Shown: in pieces, positions 7,074 to 10,428 of the stretch
Numbering within the stretch: the stretch's first letter is position 1
Layout: every line of letters starts with the position of its first letter
Source of the DNA: Flavobacteriales bacterium
GTDB taxonomy: Bacteria > Bacteroidota > Bacteroidia > Flavobacteriales_D > Sanyastnellaceae
Direction: 5' to 3'
Length of the DNA: 10,428 nucleotides
Assembly: GCA_030728235.1 (NCBI GenBank)
Contig: JANRAA010000026.1
Location: 1-10,428 of the forward strand
The notes under the pieces: model-generated
Databases searched by the model: none
What the model saw: the letters and a program-made list of their open reading frames with translations, nothing else
What the model was told of the DNA's origin: nothing
Position numbers and translations under genes: made by a program

Positions 7074-7712
7074 TCACATGCGAATATCGAGGTTCAGCGC
7101 CTGACGAAGCTTTTCGAGGGAAGGATGCTTTTCTAGCAACTTCTCATATTTGTCTTTGTCGGTTAGCAACTTCAGCTTGATCGTCGCTTGTTGATCGAGA
7201 ATCACATTCAAGTCAACCGCATAGTTCTGCAGCTTCCGACGCAAAAACTCGAGCATCTCCATACGGAGTCCATCGATGTCGCGCATCTGCAAATCATTGC
7301 TAACCCTGAAATGAATGGTGGTGCCTTCTAGCGTTGGTGCTTCGGCAGAAAGCGTGGCAGCCAAGCTCAAGCGGTCTTCGGTGCGCAATTTATTCACGAA
7401 TTCATTCCACGTCTCCAGCATTTTCTCCAAATCGAAGTCGTGACTTGGCAATGCTTGATCTTGCGTCACCTCTTCTTCCACAACTGGTTTTCCGGCGATA
7501 TCGGCACGGCGTCGGCGAAGCAGTTCTTCGTTCATGCGGAACGTCTCTTGTTCAGAGATGCGGACATGTTCGCGTTTGAGCAAACCAGCAGGAGCTGTGA
7601 GAGGTTGTGGCGCTGCAGCCTTACGCACAGGTGAATCTACAACTGCCGCGGCTTCGGTAGCTATCTTGCGCACTTTTGCACCGATGATCGGAATTAAGCT
7701 AGCTGAGTCTTT
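7074..7712 (-). CDS. dnaX: DnaX tau-specific C-terminal region (-1 frame)
   Basis: This frame joins the dnaX 5' frame by a -1 shift at the A run and adds 212 residues to 369, giving a tau-like protein of 581 residues. After KKDSASLIPIIGAKVRK comes a low-complexity linker rich in Ala, Pro and Glu. A compact C-terminal domain follows (HDFDLEKMLETWNEF, TIHFRVSNDLQMRDIDGLRM, LRRKLQNYAVDLNVIL, TDKDKYEKLLEKHPSLEKLR), which resembles the end of Bacteroidetes DnaX proteins. In E. coli the equivalent tau-only part binds the polymerase alpha subunit and DnaB helicase and couples the replisome; its sequence is poorly conserved between phyla. A stand-alone start (GTG at 7673) is possible but unlikely because no promoter or family precedent supports it. 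Confidence 0.85.
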   Translation of the reverse strand, partial: KDSASLIPIIGAKVRKIATEAAAVVDSPVRKAAAPQPLTAPAGLLKREHVRISEQETFRMNEELLRRRRADIAGKPVVEEEVTQDQALPSHDFDLEKMLETWNEFVNKLRTEDRLSLAATLSAEAPTLEGTTIHFRVSNDLQMRDIDGLRMEMLEFLRRKLQNYAVDLNVILDQQATIKLKLLTDKDKYEKLLEKHPSLEKLRQALNLDIRM

Positions 7713-8818
7713 TTTTTTTCTCTGATGCGAGCAGGTAGCGAACAGAGTTTCATGAGCGACAGTTCTACAAGCAGTCGCGGGTTCCGACTGTTTTTGTAGT
7801 TGATGTCGGCCTCGTTGAGCTCATTCAATCCATTTTGGATGATCGACAGTTCGACGCGTTTCGCTTGGTCTTTGAACTGTTCTTTCACCCCATCGCTCAG
7901 CTCGAGTATGTCGATGGTTTGCGGATGGAAAGCGACGAGAAGGTTACGGAAGTGCTCTCCCATTCCTGATACAAAGTGATGCAGGTCGAACCCTTTGCGC
8001 ACCACGCCATCAAGTTTCACGAGCACCCCTGGTATGTCTTCATTGAGAATCATGTCGGTCATCTCAAAATAGAGGTCATGACCGAGCACGTTCAAATTAT
8101 CCGCCACTGCCTGATACGTCAGCTTACCATCGGTAAACGCCACCACCTGATCGAATATCGACAGAGCGTCACGCATTGCACCATCCGCCTTTTGGGCGAT
8201 TACATGCAGCGCTTCTGGCTCAGCGGAGATGCCTTTTTCGTCTACGATTTTTTGGAGGTGCACCACCATATCTTTCACCGTGATACGTTGGAAATCATAG
8301 ATTTGGCAACGCGACAAAATGGTAGGGATCACCTTGTGTTTTTCGGTAGTAGCGAGGATGAATATCGCGTGAGCGGGCGGTTCTTCGAGCGTCTTCAAAA
8401 ACGCGTTGAAAGCGTTTGTCGAAAGCATATGTACCTCATCGATGATGTACACCTTGTATTTCCCTTGAGCCGGCGGTATGCGCACCTGATCAGTCAGCGT
8501 GCGAATGTCTTCGACTTTGTTATTCGAAGCGGCATCGAGTTCAAAGATGTTGAACGACCAGTCTTGCGCGTTATCATCGAGGATATCGAGGTCATCGCTG
8601 CTACCGGCCTGCACCCCTTCGTTTATCGCACGAGCGAATATGCGAGCGCACGACGTTTTTCCAACCCCACGCGGGCCGCAAAACAAATACGCCTGACCTA
8701 TTTCATTGTGCGCAATGGCTTGTCGGAGCGTAGTAGTAACGCTCTCTTGACCCACAACAGTCTCCCATCGTTGCGGACGGTATTTGCGGGCAGAAACAAG
8801 AAATTGCTGATCAGACAT
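7694..8818 (-). CDS. dnaX: DNA polymerase III gamma/tau subunit, ATPase core (0 frame, gamma-like product)
   Basis: The clamp-loader ATPase that loads the sliding clamp on DNA. The 0 frame gives 374 residues. Motifs: Walker A GPRGVGKTS (48-56), Walker B YIIDEVHML (124-132), sensor 1 ILATTE (154-159), arginine finger TILSRC (166-171), sensor 2 GAMRDALS (213-220). Domain III, the collar, ends near NPRLLVELSLMKLCSLPA (346-363). The frame then passes through EKKK at the A10 run and stops at TAA four codons later. The stretch between Walker A and the ELDAASNN motif (66-90) has no cysteine, so the four-Cys zinc module of E. coli DnaX is missing. I chose the ATG at 8818 over the upstream TTG at 8827 because MSDQQFLVSARKYRPQ is the normal start and the candidate -7 box overlaps the TTG. 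Confidence 0.93.
   Translation of the reverse strand: MSDQQFLVSARKYRPQRWETVVGQESVTTTLRQAIAHNEIGQAYLFCGPRGVGKTSCARIFARAINEGVQAGSSDDLDILDDNAQDWSFNIFELDAASNNKVEDIRTLTDQVRIPPAQGKYKVYIIDEVHMLSTNAFNAFLKTLEEPPAHAIFILATTEKHKVIPTILSRCQIYDFQRITVKDMVVHLQKIVDEKGISAEPEALHVIAQKADGAMRDALSIFDQVVAFTDGKLTYQAVADNLNVLGHDLYFEMTDMILNEDIPGVLVKLDGVVRKGFDLHHFVSGMGEHFRNLLVAFHPQTIDILELSDGVKEQFKDQAKRVELSIIQNGLNELNEADINYKNSRNPRLLVELSLMKLCSLPARIREKKKTQLA
7709..7719 (-). promoter_or_regulatory. Candidate frameshift/slippage site: A10 followed by G, containing A AAA AAG
   Basis: On the minus strand ten A residues (7719-7710) are followed by G (7709). The heptamer A AAA AAG, identical to the E. coli dnaX slippery site, is in the correct 0-frame phase at 7715-7709. 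A -1 shift enters the tau frame. The other two frames stop at once: TAA at 7696-7694 in the 0 frame and TAG at 7701-7699 in the +1 frame. A weak downstream structure is possible: TAGCT (7701-7697) with AGCTA (7662-7658), enclosing CCGA-TCA-TCGG (7691-7681). I see no convincing Shine-Dalgarno-like stimulator upstream. Confidence 0.6.
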
Positions 8819-8824
8819 AGGGTA

Positions 8825-8854
8825 CAAATATCGGATGAAAACGTTGGCTTCAAA
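8825..8854 (-). promoter_or_regulatory. Candidate dnaX promoter (TTTG-N18-GATATTTG)
   Basis: On the minus strand TTTG (8854-8851) is followed after 18 nt by GATATTTG (8832-8825), one base from the TAnnTTTG consensus, at near-normal spacing. The -7 box ends only 6 nt before the ATG at 8818, so the transcript would have almost no 5' leader. Confidence 0.45.
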
Positions 8855-8950
8855 AACCGAGTTATGAACAAGCGGCTAACAAGGGGTTGTGTTCGTGCAC
8901 ACGGCACGGATGAGGGGGACCTTAAATATAAAGCTTATCAATTTATATGG

Positions 8951-8992
8951 CAATAATTGATCGAATCAAAGATGTCTTCGAATTTATTATTG
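8951..8992. repeat. AT-rich imperfect inverted repeat in the dnaX upstream gap
   Basis: CAATAAT (8951-8957) pairs with ATTATTG (8986-8992) and TCGAA (8961-8965) with TTCGA (8977-8981), with small unequal internal loops and an 11-nt apical loop. It lacks a T tract, so it is not a standard terminator. It lies in the 258-bp divergent gap 8819-9076, which otherwise holds only the two candidate promoters; chance in AT-rich DNA is possible. Confidence 0.35.
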
Positions 8993-9027
8993 ATAGTTAA
9001 ATCATCCTAAAAGAGAAAAGGGCCACG

Positions 9028-9057
9028 TTGAATATTACCCTTCCAGCACTACCTTCA
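9028..9057 (+). promoter_or_regulatory. Candidate promoter of the YD-repeat secreted protein (TTG-N19-TACCTTCA)
   Basis: TTG (9028-9030), 19 nt, then TACCTTCA (9050-9057), a partial match to TAnnTTTG at the correct spacing. Transcription would begin near 9062, which agrees with the ATG at 9077 and argues against the in-frame ATG at 9062. Confidence 0.35.
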
Positions 9058-9076
9058 TCAAATGCATTTCACCCTC

Positions 9077-10069
9077 ATGTCCAAAACCCTATTATTTCTC
9101 CTTCTCCTCCTCTCCCTCTCCGCTTTTTCACAAAGCGAAGAGCCCGTACAAACATACTTAGACCTGCTCAATGCTGAGAAAATGGTGAAGAAACTGGAGG
9201 ATTTCAAGATACGTGGAGCTACAGTTCGCGTATTAGAGATCAACGGAAAAGATACCCTGCGCATGGATTTCAATGCGAGTGGATTGCTCGAGCGCAGTTA
9301 CGACACACGGACATCGATTCTGACCACCTGCGCATTTGAAAACAACGAATTGAAAAGCATTGTCGAAAATGAACTGAGATATCAAAAGAAAACCACCACC
9401 TTTTTCGGTAAAAATGGATATTGTGAAAAAGTGATCGTCGATGACCAAAACAACGATTTCCACTCTACCGCACATTACTATTTCAACGACACATTCGACG
9501 AACTTGAAATAAAGTACAGCTACAACATCGATTCAAATTCCAGGGATGTAGTGCTAAACAATCGATACACCTTTACTCGTAACGACAAGCAACAAGTTAT
9601 CAAAGAGCGATGTGAATCGACCCACAAAGAGTGGACTTACGGCACCACCGCAACCTACGCTTACGACTCCATCGGGAACATTGTACATTCAACCGACATT
9701 GCCGATTGCGCATTGACACTCAGTTCAAATTCATGTCGGAATCACATCATCAGCGTCGTTTTCGATGAACGCAATAATATCATTTCTAAAACCTTATCTG
9801 ACTACACCATTCGAAATTCACTGTGGTCCAATAGCTATGCATATGCGGCCACTTACAACGAACACAACGACGTAGTAGAAGAGCAATGCAATCGCGATTT
9901 GGATACGCAATACATTGGCCTTTCTGACGGTCCCCACACCGCTTTAGCAGATGACCCATCGCTCAAACCCTTTTTCGAATATGATTATGACTTGCAAGGC
10001 AATTGGGTGGTGAAGTACTTAAACCACAAAGGTGAGCGGACGGTTGTAGGGAGAAGGGAGATTTGGTGA
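9077..10069 (+). CDS. Secreted protein with degenerate YD-like repeats, unknown function
   Basis: 330 residues from the ATG at 9077. MSKTLLFLLLLLSLSAFS is a signal peptide with Q19 at +1. The rest is beta-rich with irregular repeats of the form (Y/F)(D/N)xx(G/N)N(x)V/I: YDSIGNIV (196-203), FDERNNII (229-236), YNEHNDVV (260-267) and YDLQGNWV (304-311), with fainter copies such as FNASGLLERSYD (65-76). These recall the YD/RHS-type repeats common in exported Bacteroidota proteins, where they usually wind into beta sheets. No toxin core, protease site or sorting domain is visible, so this is not evidence of an RHS toxin. The start at 9077 places the signal peptide at the true N-terminus; the ATG at 9062 would add five residues. 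There is no clear terminator after the TGA. Confidence 0.78.
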   Translation: MSKTLLFLLLLLSLSAFSQSEEPVQTYLDLLNAEKMVKKLEDFKIRGATVRVLEINGKDTLRMDFNASGLLERSYDTRTSILTTCAFENNELKSIVENELRYQKKTTTFFGKNGYCEKVIVDDQNNDFHSTAHYYFNDTFDELEIKYSYNIDSNSRDVVLNNRYTFTRNDKQQVIKERCESTHKEWTYGTTATYAYDSIGNIVHSTDIADCALTLSSNSCRNHIISVVFDERNNIISKTLSDYTIRNSLWSNSYAYAATYNEHNDVVEEQCNRDLDTQYIGLSDGPHTALADDPSLKPFFEYDYDLQGNWVVKYLNHKGERTVVGRREIW

Positions 10070-10157
10070 GGGGTGAGAGAGATGTAATTCAAAAATGCAG
10101 AAATCGAGTGGTACATCTTTCGTGGGTTTATATCTCGCGAATGTTCTCAGACAACCC

Positions 10158-10190
10158 TTTAGCGATTCCGAACCAATTAAAATAAATTTT
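10158..10190 (+). promoter_or_regulatory. Weak candidate promoter of the DUF1287 gene (TTTA-N21-TAAATTTT)
   Basis: TTTA (10158-10161) and TAAATTTT (10183-10190), each one base from the TTTG / TAnnTTTG consensus and 21 nt apart. They lie 20-50 bp before the ATG at 10212. The rest of the gap 10070-10211 shows nothing recognisable. Confidence 0.25.
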
Positions 10191-10211
10191 CGAGTCAGAC
10201 GTTCCATCGAA

Positions 10212-10428
10212 ATGAAAATAAGAATTGTCCTGATGAGTCTCGTTTTGGCTTTTTGGCTACCTCAAGCGATAGGTCAAACCAACTTTTACAATCGTCTAGC
10301 AGATTCAGCTTTGTTGCTGACCAAACAGCATGTGCAATACGACCCCTCCTACTTTAGCATTGATTATCCAAATGGGGATATTCCCGCTGGAAAAGGTGTT
10401 TGCACAGATGTCGTGATTCGTGCCTACC
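10212..10428 (+). CDS. DUF1287-family exported protein, N-terminal part (cut by window edge)
   Basis: 72 codons are present. MKIRIVLMSLVLAFWLPQAIG is a signal peptide with Q22 at +1. The mature part, QYDPSYFSIDYPNGDIPAGK followed by GVCTDVVIRAY (62-72), matches the start of the DUF1287 (YijF-like) domain, whose hallmark is YPxGDxPxxxGVCTDVVIRAYR. The conserved cysteine (C64) suggests the NlpC/P60-like cysteine hydrolase or transglutaminase-like fold I recall for this family, but the remaining catalytic residues lie beyond the window and no activity can be claimed. The ATG at 10212 follows an A-rich sequence and places the signal peptide correctly. Confidence 0.83.
   Translation, partial: MKIRIVLMSLVLAFWLPQAIGQTNFYNRLADSALLLTKQHVQYDPSYFSIDYPNGDIPAGKGVCTDVVIRAY

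Noticed and set aside
8875..8925. GTGC-rich hairpin (CGTGC-acacg-GCACG) as a small RNA or riboswitch
   Set aside because: It is a five-pair stem with no terminator, no conserved aptamer features and no suitable distance to a gene.
7976..8956. 326-codon open frame on the + strand opposite dnaX
   Set aside because: It lies wholly antisense to the strongly conserved DnaX ATPase core, has no recognisable motifs and an odd His/Arg-rich composition; it is a shadow of the real gene.
8864..8956. 30-codon ORF (MNKRLTRGCVRAHG...) upstream of the YD-repeat gene
   Set aside because: It has no supporting leader, homology or composition; it is more likely intergenic DNA.
1..10428. Mobile element, CRISPR array, prophage or defence system
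   Set aside because: No transposase, integrase, terminal repeats, repeat-spacer pattern or defence-type domain is seen; the genes are of housekeeping and envelope type.

Overview
The window looks like an ordinary chromosomal stretch from a member of the Bacteroidota, probably a flavobacterial or related aquatic lineage. Four things point there. The TonB-dependent receptor has an N-terminal carboxypeptidase-regulatory-like domain. Every recognisable signal peptide is followed by glutamine (the Bacteroidetes 'Q-rule'). Start codons lack strong Shine-Dalgarno sites but have A-rich leaders. Several upstream regions carry matches to the Bacteroidetes promoter consensus (TTTG about 19 nt before TAnnTTTG). 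I see no mobile element, CRISPR array, rRNA or tRNA.

Layout. 1-375 (-): N-terminal part of a PLP-dependent aminotransferase, cut by the window edge. 516-2300 (+): APC-family permease with a C-terminal soluble domain, coupled by a TGATG overlap to an acyltransferase-3 membrane protein (2300-3364, +). That gene converges on a GNAT acetyltransferase (3361-3804, -), and the two share a CTAG that supplies both stop codons. The GNAT gene overlaps the 3' end of an Hsp15-type S4 RNA-binding gene (3794-4174, -). Next on the same strand is a TonB-dependent receptor gene (4202-6604, -) interrupted by one in-frame TAA. Divergent from it is a small secreted protein of unknown function (6664-7020, +) followed by a good intrinsic terminator. 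Then comes dnaX (8818 to 7074, -), encoded in two frames joined at a run of ten A residues. A secreted protein with degenerate YD-like repeats follows (9077-10069, +), and the window ends inside a DUF1287-type exported protein (10212 onward, +).

No gene-free stretch exceeds 300 bases; the longest (8819-9076) holds the divergent dnaX/secreted-protein promoter region and an AT-rich imperfect inverted repeat.

The most interesting signal is dnaX. The 0 frame ends right after the clamp-loader core and gives a gamma-like 374-residue product. A -1 shift at A AAA AAG within A10, or slippage adding one A, gives a 581-residue tau-like product. This is either a programmed gamma/tau switch or a homopolymer sequencing error; the placement at the domain boundary and the prompt stops in both other frames favour the first. 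The DnaX zinc-module cysteines are also absent. The receptor's nonsense codon and an abnormal protein end at the left edge are the other points that need raw-read confirmation.
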